From assembly GCF_021730395.1 (NCBI RefSeq), contig NC_069364.1, positions 84,897,972-84,961,971 on the forward strand: DNA of 64,000 nt. Direction: 5' to 3'. Source of the stretch: Mercenaria mercenaria. Lineage: Eukaryota; Mollusca; Bivalvia; Venerida; Veneridae. Below, piece after piece: positions 1 to 11,700 of the stretch. Position numbers and translations under genes: made by a program. Positions within the stretch are counted from its first letter, which is position 1. Each line of letters begins with the position of its first letter. The notes beneath the pieces were generated by a model. It made no database searches, had not been told where the DNA came from, and was given only the letters and a program-made list of their open reading frames with translations.

Positions 1-1010
1 AAACTCCAAAATTCTATTACACTGGCAATAGAAGGGCCCAGGTCCTTCACGCGAGACTTCGGATGAAGTGCAGTAGCTTGAATTATCACTTGTTTTTACG
101 TAATATTGTTGAATCCCCTCTCTGTCAGTGCGGTGAAGTAGAAAACAGTCACCACTTCTTATTTGTATGTGGAGCTTATGACAACTGTCGCACCTCACTT
201 CTGGCGAGTATTGTCCCTATCACTAGAAATATTTGTGAAACTACCCTGCTCTTTGGTGACGACTCTTTATCTGATGAAGATAACATAGAACTATTTGCAG
301 CTGTCCAGAAGTATATTCTTGACAGTGGAAGGTTCACTAATAATTAACATTGACTTTCATTGTGACATGTGCTGTAATATCTTGATAACACCTGACATCC
401 TTCTACGTTTTAACTTGTTCATCTGCAGGTGGATTGTTTCTATTTTCATTATTTTTCACTTATTTTCATTTATTGATTTATTTCTTTCTTTTTCTACATA
501 TTTTTTCTTATAACTATCACGATTTGAAATTCTTTACTTCTCTTACTAGCACTTAACTTATTTGTGACTTCTGAAATATGACTGAACAGGCTGATAATAT
601 TTTGTCTTTTTCTTGGTAACTATAGGAATCAAAAGAGCCTTGTATGATGTTAAGTGACTACGAATTTCTTACTAGCACTTAACTTATTTGTGACTTCTAA
701 AATATGTACGAACAGGCTGTCAATATTTTGTTTTGTTCTTGGGATTTATAGGAATACAGCCTTATATGTTAAGTGTCTACGATTTTAAGAAACATTTCTT
801 ATCGTATATTTTCTTCTAAAATTGGATAAATTGCACAAGAAATATTATTCTGTTTTGTAAATTTAAGCCATGTTTTTGGTGTATATCTTATAATAGAAGA
901 TTGACCTTATAAGTACAATGTGCTTTCGTCAATATTCTTTGCATGCAAAATGGTTACTGTACTATTGTTATTTGTGAAATTCATGCAATAAATATGTTTA
1001 AACTAAATTT
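1..1010 (+). mobile_element. LINE (non-LTR retrotransposon) 3' end, truncated by window edge
   Basis: An open frame entering from the left edge (position 3) and ending at 347 encodes the C-terminal end of a LINE reverse-transcriptase polyprotein. It carries the typical 'R.AQVLHARLR' segment, 'LNYHLF', then a Cys-x-Cys...His-His...Cys cluster (CQCGEVENSHHFLFVC) found at the end of many Jockey/CR1-like pol proteins. The 3' untranslated part runs on with no coding potential to a terminal 'caataaatatg' stretch near 990. The catalytic RT core would lie outside the window. Clade assignment is uncertain. The reading frame in the visible part is intact, so the copy may be fairly young. Confidence 0.75.
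541..788 (+). repeat. 126-bp tandem duplication in LINE 3' UTR
   Basis: Two adjacent copies (541-666 and 667-788) both start with 'cttactagcacttaactta' and contain 'aacaggctg' and 'tataggaat'. They differ by scattered substitutions and small indels, so the duplication is not recent. It lies between the LINE coding end and its presumed 3' terminus. Confidence 0.8.
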
Positions 1011-1262
1011 GTGTCTGAGAAAATATTTTCAAAAACAAATGATAAAACTGAAGAGGAAAGAGGATTTGAAAAAGGACAAAATTCCCATTTTTAAAATACT
1101 TGAATATATTATTTGCATTATAAAACTACGGTATTAACGTAAATATCCAATTCCTGACGGATCCACCACCTTTAGAAAGCGAGACAATATATGATTCATC
1201 TTAAAAGATACACCTTTTCTTGACAATAACGCCGTATCAGAGACTTCCGTGGCCGAGTAACG

Positions 1263-1552
1263 TTTGTTTGTTTGCTTTTTTGGGTTTAACGCCGTTTTTC
1301 AACAGTATTTCAGTCATGTAACGGCGGGCAGTTAACCTAACCAGTGTTCCTGGATTCTGTACCAGTACAAACCTGTTCTCCGCAAGTAACTTCCAACTTC
1401 CCCACATATATCAGAGGTGACGGACTAATGATTTCAGACACAATGTCGTTTATCAAATAGTCACGGAGAACATGCGCCCCGCCCGAGGATCGAACTCGCG
1501 ACCCCGCGATCCGTAGACCGACGCTCTTACCTACTGAGCTAAGCGGGCGGGC
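1263..1552 (-). mobile_element. tRNA-derived SINE, family A, full length
   Basis: Read on the minus strand, a tRNA-like head ('gcttagctcagtaggtaaga' for the A box, 'gagttcgatcc' for the B box) is followed by a body with 'atgttctccgtgac' and a tail 'acggcgttaaaccc' plus a CAAA-type repeat. The pentamer TAACG flanks it on both sides (1258-1262 and 1553-1557), a good target site duplication. Just left, at 1245-1257, 'ttccgtggccgag' looks like the head of SINE family B. Related copies lie at 9893, 27473, 35205 and 50482. Confidence 0.85.
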
Positions 1553-2158
1553 TAACGTATCCTGTTAAATCCGCTTGGAAGGTTAAAAGCACAGCATGCA
1601 AAGTGAAAAAGTACAGCATAAAATAGAAACAGGCGATGCAAGTAAAGCACAAACACAGTTGAAACAACCGCAAATAAAATGAGATATACAATAAAATCAA
1701 TGAAAGAATCGTATATGCATCTGAAAGGAGCTCATCTAAGGTTAACAAACACCGCATATATTGATGGCAGCATCCTTAATACAGTGTAAAGCACATCAAA
1801 TGCATGTATAAGCACAGCACATTTAAGTAAAGGCGTAGACAGCATAAATCAGAAGGCAACCAGGGCTTTACATAGTTATGTATCAAGATTTGTCCCCGAG
1901 AAATGAATCATGTCATTCAGTTACCAATAAGCACGACTGTTCCTGAAAGCAAAATGTTTGAAACTGAACAAATATGTTTTTTTAAACCCTTCAGGTAATC
2001 CTGACTAATAATTTATGCTACATCATTGTTATCTCTAAATATATACGAGTATGTAAACAGATAATGTGCTTTGATAACAACGGTTCGAAACGCGCACATG
2101 AATATGTGTTAAATTATGATACTTAGTGTGCCATAATTATTTTTGACCTTGTATTAAA
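1553..2158. other. P450 upstream region, nothing recognised
   Basis: AT-rich sequence between the SINE and the P450 start codon. It must hold at least part of the P450 promoter and 5' UTR, but I see no convincing TATA box, initiator or repeat. Confidence 0.4.
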
Positions 2159-2710
2159 ATGGATGTAACAGTGATTCTTGTGCTCATTATTGTCTTTTGT
2201 GTCACTTTCTTTTTTATGAAGCAACGGAAGCACTTACCACCTGGCCATTTTCGATTTCCAATTTTTGGCTCAGTATTTCTTCTCCGTAAATTAGCAAAAC
2301 AAAGAAAACACCTGGTATTTGCTGAAGAGGCAAAAAGGTATGGGGGTATTTTCCGCTGGTATTTAGGCAAGCAGATGTTTGTGGTTCTCAGTGGAACTGA
2401 TGTGATAAACGAAGCTTTGGTAAAGAAGGCGGAAGTGTTTAGTGACAGACCTCCACGCGCAGGGAGTGCATTTGCTTCGAAAGGTAGGTAAAACAATATT
2501 ATCTTAGTTTTTTATTTACTTTATTTTGTATTACAGGAAATAGCTTATATTTGTGTTGACTATATAATACTGTACCCGCGTGCATCGTTATTATACACGG
2601 GCACGTTAAACAACAGGGATGTCTTTTCAAAAAAGAAATGGGTTATGCTGATAAAACAGTCTTATAAATCCAGTGGACATACGTCTCTCTCTCTCTCTCT
2701 CTCTCCCCCC

Positions 2711-2757
<47 letters not shown>

Positions 2758-5700
2758 CCCCTCTCTCTCTCTCTCTCTCTTGTGAAATAACCAGCAACCA
2801 ATGCCCTATGAATAATACACACTAGCTCTCAACATTTTTTTTAGAATGTGTTTTGGTCAGGGGTAAGTTATGTCTTTCATACAGCACCCTTTCCCTTTTC
2901 CTAACTATAATTTATACATATACATGTATAACGTTTTTCTAGCTAAATTTATGCATGTATAACGTTCCATTGAAAAGATTCTTCATCTTTGTTTGAAATT
3001 AAATCATATACTAGTCCATCTTAATCAATTTTTAAAGTTTGTGAAAAACTATAAAAGAAGTAAAAACAGAGCTTACATATTGGCCATTTTATTAGCAGTA
3101 TTTCTCGTTTAATTATCTATTTTGAATGTTAAGGATGTACGAACGACTTTTTTCTAACGTTATAGATAGATAGAGAGATGGATTTATTTCAACATAAAAT
3201 ATCCCATTACATGGCAAGTAACATCAATACATGCAACAAACAATGTATGAATTAATATAGCCATATCAATCCACATTAAATGTTAAGGATAACACAAAAA
3301 TGAGTTAAAAGAAACTCTTATTTCCATTGTGGTCCTTGAGATGTAGTGTTGTATGACACAGGAAGAATCAATGAATGAGAATAAAAGTTGCCGTGAAACA
3401 TTAAAATGACTAGGTTATGACTAGACTGTACTAAAATGTTTAAAGCACATGTAAAAATTAAATATTAAAATGACTAGACTATCTTAACAAGGTGAAAACT
3501 TACTAGAAGAAAATGAAATTTTTTATAGCATATGTTGTAAAAGTTAAATAGAATTTTAAAAGTGTTCCTTGACCCTGGATTTAAAAGAAGAGATAGTTCT
3601 AGAATACCTGATATATTGTCCACAGGGTGCATCCCATATAAGCAAAAGACTTTTTGCCAAAGCCTTTTACAATAAGAATAACATAGTTCTTGCTATCTGA
3701 CACTATATCACATGGACTGTCGGAGTTGGAACTAACCTTTACCCTGAACCTAGTACAGTATTTATGGACAGCACTGACAGGTGTAAAATTATCACTCATA
3801 TAGAGGAAGCAAGGTTTGAACTCATTTTTGAAAATATGACAAAGAATAATTTGATTCGCTCTAACTACAACTGGTAACCAGTTAATATATGAAATATGAT
3901 CGTTACCTATATGAGACCTAGGATGTAAACTTAATAAATTCTGATGAGCTTATTTTGAGTGACCTGTTACTTGTGTATTAACTCTTGAGTTAAACTGTTG
4001 AACCAAGAAGAAAAAGCATAGTCAAAATGAATGTATAAGGGAAGAGACTAAAAGTTTGTTTGTGTGTCGGGTGAGAAATTCACTTTTACGATACAAAAAT
4101 TGTAACCTAGCATTTGAGTTCATGATTGCAGATCTAGCTATAGCATCAAAGGACAAACACTGATCAGGGGTGGCACCAAGATATTTAACTGATATTTTGG
4201 ATTTGAATGTTTGACCATTGCAGTTTATATCAAGATTGGACTGGGATATTAACCTTTTTTGGAACCAAAATAAAATAGATTCTGTCTTGCCAAGATGCAA
4301 AGACAGCTTATTACAAACAAGCCACTGACTGACAATATTCAAGTCATGATCCAAAATCTTTCCGATGTCTCGCTTGTTTCTGGCCGAGACAAGGATTGCT
4401 GAATCATCCGCATAAAGTAAAAGTTTGTTCTTTATAGCAGCAGACATGTCATTTACGGAGATCAAAAACAAAGCAAAGGGCCTAAAATTGACCCTTGGGG
4501 ACACCAAAGGATACATTGGCTGTTGAGGACAGAACAACTGGGAGCTCTGCTAGTTGGTGTCTGTCTGACAGATAAAAAGAAAACCATAGCAGGAAGTTTC
4601 AGAGAGACCTATAGCTTTCATTTTCATTAAGAAAATGGAATGATTAACTGTATCAAATGTCTTTTGGAGATCTAAAAGAACAATGCCAACAAGATAATCT
4701 TTGTCCATTTGAAAACGGATATCATCAGTGAGATGAATCAGACAAGTTCGACGGAAAACCCATGCCTGAAACTTGGCTGAAACTCATATAAGAGCCTGTT
4801 TGGATTAGGTATTCCTCTAAAAGCTCATAAGTGTCCCTCTCTATGACTTTAAAGACAACATTTAATATGGAGACTAGACGACAAGAGAAGAAAAAACATA
4901 GGTCACCGTACTCGTTTTCATTTACAGGGCATTTTCTTCATCCGCTGTTTAAACATTTCTGAAATTTTGTAAAATTCAAAAAAAATGGTGGTTCTTTATA
5001 AAACATATCATATCCCACTTAGTGTTATAGGGATTTCAGGTCTTACGGGTTAATATGAATACAAGGGTTTGTCAGTATTGTATAAGCATAAATGTCACTA
5101 ATAAATCTCTTTCATTTTTACATGCTGACGTAGTAAGCCACCAACTTTATTTCCAATGGAACAAACGTATTTAGATCTACAAAAAAATTCTGACGTTAAG
5201 ATTTTCAAAATATTTTGCAGCTTTAATGACACAAAAATGCTTCAAAATAGAAAGAAAAAGCAGGGGTCACCGTGCATCTAAGGGATTTATTAAGAAAAAA
5301 AGTGTTAAAGACTGATGCATTTTTATCTTTTTGTACTTTCTATTTAAATATATTTTTTTAGATAGTATATAGTGCTATCTTGAAATATTTTATTTCAGTT
5401 ATAGCTTACCATTATATGTATCAGCCGGGAAAATTTTAAAACCAAACCGGATCTACTTTAATAGATATTTGAAATTTACCTACTCCTACCCCATTGTAAA
5501 TCTTAGTCAGTTGTAGGCAAACGCCAGCCAAAAAAGTGATTTTTGTTTCGCAAAAAGTGGAATCTTATTGGTTAAATCAATGGTACATTATTAGCCATAT
5601 TTTAATTACTTAGCAATAATTTTGGGCAAAACTTTTGTTAGAAAGCAATATTCGAAGAAACATTTTTCAAAATGGCGGATATCTTGAAAAAAAAACGCTC

Positions 5701-8700
5701 GTACATCCTTAAGACTACTAGTATTGAGTTTTAGGGTAGTTCTTCACGTTTAAAAAACCGGAAGTGATGGTGTAACGTTATTTATCCGGAAATTTAAACG
5801 TAGAATGAAACCTGGATTCGGCGTACGGAAATAAAAATCAGTTTATGAATTATTCTAACACGATCCGATTCATTTTCCTATTAAACAAAGAAGGAAGAAA
5901 GCAGTGAATTATCATACAACAAATCACTGCTCTGACGTCACAATTATTACGTCATGGCGTCAAGCGGCATAGCGGCGCGCTGGAAAAGAAACCGATTGAA
6001 AACGCGCAAATATTTAATGCATGTCATTAAGGATGTACTTTAAAATCCTTTATAACGTGTTAGAATCGAAATAATATATCTCATTTAGTGATTTGCTCTT
6101 GAATAAATCATTGCTTGTCGTTCAGATGCGTATTATTATATCACTCGGGCTACGCCCTCGTGATATAATTCCTTCGCATCTGAACTCCAAGCAATGATTT
6201 ATTCAACGACAAATCACTGGATGAGATATATTATTTCTTAAATTGAAACCTGTGAGTAAATTTATTACAATGGCACTGTTGCTATATTTCTAAAGTCAAA
6301 ATATGATATTAAAACATAGGGCACGTTAAAAATTCAAAATAATGTGTTAAAATTAGCGTGAAATGTCCGGTTCACTTTAATCATGGTCAAATATCTCAAA
6401 AATAAGCACACGGACGTATACATTTTATTTCACCAAATTATAGTCCATATATTTATTAACAACCGTGGGAAGTTTCATCAAAATCTACATTGTAGAAAGA
6501 ATTCTATTCGCGAAAATGTTATGAAATGATTATGTTATGATTTTCCCATAGACTCCCATTATGAAATATTGCATAAGGTCCAAATTTTTCAAATCAGTCT
6601 AGCAAAAAATCAAGCACACGACCCTATCTATTTTATTTGCTGAATTGTCTAGGTTTATTCTGAAGTTTTGAAAAAATCAGAGTTTAATCAAATTCTACAT
6701 TGTAGAAAAAAATTCGATCCAAACGTGCAGAACTACCTGAAATCAGTTCTAATGTAACAAACAACTTTAATAATATGAAATAAGGCAAAGCCTCAAAGCG
6801 AGCTCAAAGAAATCGGATTTAGCTAAAAATAACATGCATCATTTATTTGTCACAAAGAAACTATCCCCTACTCACAAGAATTCAGGAGAACCCATTCACT
6901 TGAAAAAGTCTACATTTAGTGTCACCATACCTGTAACAGTGAATATCATACGTTGCAAAAATTATGGGAAGCCGGTGTCACGGTGACGTCATTACCGCGT
7001 TCCCGTTTTCTTTCTGCTTATTAATGACATTTTTTCCATTTTCTGGCCGATGCTTGATCTTTTAAATGAAAATAATATTTTTTTTCAAACAACTGGAAAA
7101 CATTCTTTCATTATTGTTAAGTGATGAATATTTTTTAGCAATTGAATGAAGTTCTGTATTCACTCCGGAAAGAAGTACTTCCTGTGAGCACCTATCCGTT
7201 AGGGTGCGCTTTTTAAGAACTTCCGACGAAACTTTTCAAATCCATCACCAAGTGTGGAAGTATACTTGCGTTACCGTAAAGCTCGATTCTCGAGCAGGCC
7301 CTTCGGGCCTGTTCTTCGAGCTCGCTATAATTCTCCATAGGGAGGGGTGTACATGGCAGACGTTACTGGCCCACGACTTCATACAACAAACTAATTTTCT
7401 TCATTAATTGTCTACATTTCATATGAATGTTTTAGGCATCGCGTGGAGTAACTATGGCAACTATTGGAGAGAATTGCGACGTTTCACTTATCGTACCCTT
7501 CGGGATTTCGGTGTAGGGAAAACTTCAACAGAAGAAAAGATCAATGCAGAGATTGCGGTTGTGTCTGAATTTCTGAAAACCTCGAAAGGACAACCTGTAT
7601 CAGTTTCTGCGTTGATGCAGAAATTGGTTGCAAACGTTATTTATGGAATCATATTTGGGCGGAGGTAATTCAAAGTAACTATTGTTGATACATTTTTGAA
7701 AATAATGTTTTCATCTTACATATGCTGGCAACTTGCCTCCGATACAAATGCATTTCAAATAACCCGGAAAATCAACATTCAGCGTGCATATAAAAGTATT
7801 TACTACCAATTTTGTTTCCTTTTTTCGGTTTCAGATATTAAATTTGTATCCTAGTCCATATAAATCTGACATTTTCTCTCCAGCTGTGAATGTGTAAAGA
7901 TATAAATATAGCATAAAATAATATTTCAGTGTAAAATGTTCACTCAAACTGTGAACATATACCAATAATAATGATAATGTGTGTTATGACTTAGTGTTAG
8001 ACCATTCATGGTCTTTGTTATAACTGAAATTGAACTCTGTACCAATAAATGTGAGGGGCTAAGTAGTATTCAGGTTCTGTTCAAAGCGGTACACTTACCT
8101 TTTGGTGTTAGCAAAATACATACTGATTACGTGTACAGCTGGGATGTAAATAAATAGAATAAGGAAAATGTAAATATGTCACAGAGTGAGAAAAATGTGT
8201 AGCCAGACCGGGACTCGAACCCGGGGTCTCGGAATACCGTTCCAATGCTTTACCGACTTAGATAGGCGGGTCACCTACACTTATACAGTGACATAAGGTG
8301 TTATCAAAATAATAAAACTTTATATAAAACATTATTACAACACACAATAATAGCATATGAAGAGCAGTATATATTTAGTAACTGGTCAAATCTACATCCA
8401 ATCATTAAGCTTTCCTATTCCCGAGACTAGACACAATTCTTCTAGATTCTACATTTGACAGACATTTTAGTGCTTGCAAACCTGAACTGTTACGATCTTG
8501 ATGCTGTAAAATCAGACACCCCATAAGCACATTGGTGTATATACTGGAACTTAGGAATGATGGCGTTGCCTCGTCTCCAACTCGACATACTGTGATGCCG
8601 GCGTGTATGTTGGTGCTGTTATTTTCATATAATTTTATGGCTTATTTGTGTTGATGGGTATTCGAAGCAATCCTTTCACTGCACATTTTCCCTGTAGAGA

Positions 8701-11700
8701 CAACATATCTGTGACCTGCCTTGTGAAATGTGACTTTGGTTGCGTTTCCTGCACTAAATGTTTCGAACGATTCTACCCTTACATATTTTATTTTCATAAA
8801 AATGTAGAAAACTTGTGCATATTAACTGAAAAAAGAATAAAACACTCAATATGTACAATATTGCATTACATTGTTTAATTCTGACCATAAATAACTGCTC
8901 AACAGGTACGATTATAGTGATCCAGAATTTGACCGTGTCACAAAGCTGTCCAATGTGCTGAACAGTGCTTCTCCGATTAGCGCCACGTTCTTCCTGCCGA
9001 AATTCCTGGCCAAATATGTCAATACAAGGGTAAGTTTGACACATGATACGCTTATAGTAAGAAACAGACTTGACGCTTTGCTGATAATTCACCCCAACTT
9101 ATGCAACAGTAAGTTTGTTACTAGTTAGCTAGTTCGGAAAGTATATTCTTGTTGCTTGTATTGCTGTTTAAATTCAAGATTAAACAAATGTATATTTATT
9201 TGAAAATAAACAGCAGTGACCGACGGCATCTATTCAAAGGTGGTCCAGAGCACAAGTTTTACTATTTATCATCTCGTACCAATTCTTATTCGTTGTGCCG
9301 TGGAAGAACAGTCAACTTTCACATGTGTATTTGACATACAACTGAATTCTGTATCTTACGTGAGTATGAAATATGTTTGCATAGAACGCAGTTAATAAAC
9401 GGTTATGTAGTTTTTCCCTGTATTTTAAATAGATATATGATACTTTCCTCTTCAGGATGCCGAGACTGAGGAAAGGAGGAAAAAGGCGTTAGATGATATG
9501 GCGTGTTATGTGTCTGCACAAATTGAAGAGCACAAAGCTACCTTTGATTCTAACAATATCCGCGATTTCCTCGATATTTATCTAGACACTGACAGAGACA
9601 GTGAGGATGGCAAACAGTCGATTATCAACAGTAAGAATCTGTTATACAGATGTAGGGGCCTACATTGTTTTTGTTTTTTCAAAATTATAGAAGTTTTTGT
9701 TTTTTCAAAATTATAAGCACAACCTAAAATAATCAGTCTATTGCTGTTATATATTATAAGTCCCCAACTGTTGCTTCGCTGCACAAAATGGCCGCGATCT
9801 TTACTTTCTGACTGTAAATGCATGAAGTATTTCCTCATTTCCACATCACTTTCTTTTCGCCTTCATCTTCATGTATTAAATCCGTTAAAATCCCCGGGTG
9901 GGGCGTATGTTCTCCGTGAAGATTTGATAAAAGGCATTGTGTCTGAAATCATTCGTCCTCCACCCCTGATTATTCATGTGGGGACGTTTGCAGTTACTTG
10001 CGGAGAACGGGTTTGTACCGGTGAAGAATCCAGGAACACTGGTAATGTTTACTGTCCGCCGTTAGTTAACTGAAATACTGTTGAAAAACGGCGTTAAACC
10101 CAAAACAAACAAACAAACAATAAATCCGTTAAAACCAACAGCAACTTATGTTTTGACTTTTGCCCTGCATACCAACAAACACGCCCCTCTTCCACCCTTA
10201 GAATACATAGCGGGGGGAGGGTGCGGGAGAGAGACTTATGTTTTTGCGACAAAAACTCCTTCTAGTTTATGGAAGTAGGTCAAAGGTCAAGGTAACTATT
10301 GAAGGTGATATAAAAACTGTTTCTGCTCCATAACTATAATATGCATTGTTGGATTATCTTAGTACTACATACAGATGTTCCCCACGATGAGACAATGTGC
10401 CAACACATGATAGATGATTGTCGTTGATAGGTCAAGGTCACTGTTTAAGATAAAGTGAACATTTGTATCCACTCCATAACTTTTTGATTGCATTGAAGGA
10501 TTGTTTAATTACATCATAGAAAAGTTCCCTATAATTAGACTATGATCCATAGTTGTCGGTCACTATTTAAAAAGGTTAAGTAAAATTCCGCTCCACATCT
10601 GTGATTTGCATGGAAGTTTTCCACCGGTGGGGTACTTTTGCATTGCTACTGCAATACTTGGTCACTTATTCCACTGAAAGCATCAAAAGATAAATCGTCA
10701 CATTTTTCATTAATTTCTAATTTAAGTCTAGATAAACTTGGTGTTTAACATTGACCGGTTATATAGCGAAATCTATGAACCAGCGATTTATATTAGAGGC
10801 CGAGTAATAATTACAGTAACAATAAAACTGTAAAATTTACATGACTTTAATGCATGTACAACGTTAGATTGATTTCATGTGCAACTTTAACTTTTTAAAC
10901 AGAGGAAAGTATGTTTTGGGTGATTGTTGACATTTTTGTTGCCGGCACTGAGACCACGAAGACAACTTTGGACTGGGCGTTTCTGTACCTGTCAGAATTT
11001 CCCGACGTTCAGAAAAAGTGCCAAGAAGAAATTGAAAAGGTATTCCTAAATATGATATTCTTTATTATAACTTTTATTGGTCCAAGGCTCGACTACCAGG
11101 TATACGCGTAGGTAATATATATATTTTGTCATGAAAAATTGACATGAACTGGAATGCTTTGCCCAGTCTTCGTTACATTGCTACACGCTATACATTTTAT
11201 TCCATTTGTGTCTTTTTTCAATGTTTTAACTTTTACTGATACGCTGCCTTTAGCGTTAAAAAATACAATTCTTAGCATCAAAATGTCGGTGTTGAGCCCG
11301 GCAACACTTGAATAACAACCTCAACTGAATTCTGAACATTATGTATCAATGAAACACGAATTGTCAAATAATCATGTTACGATATATTTCAGTTATTGAA
11401 AATTGAGAGAATATAGTTAAAAGGTCTTCATTAATAAATATTAACTTTTAAGTCTATGATTTTCCTGATGGTTCTCAAACGTACTGCTCTAACAGGTATA
11501 TCCGTGCAATAATGCACCATCGCAAAATACTGCAGTCGCTGTGTTAAATAACTCTTCAATTTACGTCAATTAAAGATTTGCAGCAACATGAAAACAATAG
11601 TTTACTTTTAAATAATTGAAAGGGTGCTGCTTGCTTAACACATTTGCTTCTTTGTTGATATACGCGTAATGCGATTCGCATAATTTAAGGTGCAACATTT

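Noticed and set aside
4022-4537. Part of the BEL/Pao family
   Set aside because: The RT motifs (DLQKTFDTVNH, YADD context) and lack of LTRs mark a LINE.
8200-8283. tRNA gene on the minus strand
   Set aside because: A and B boxes are present, but the acceptor strands do not pair and a SINE-like body follows.
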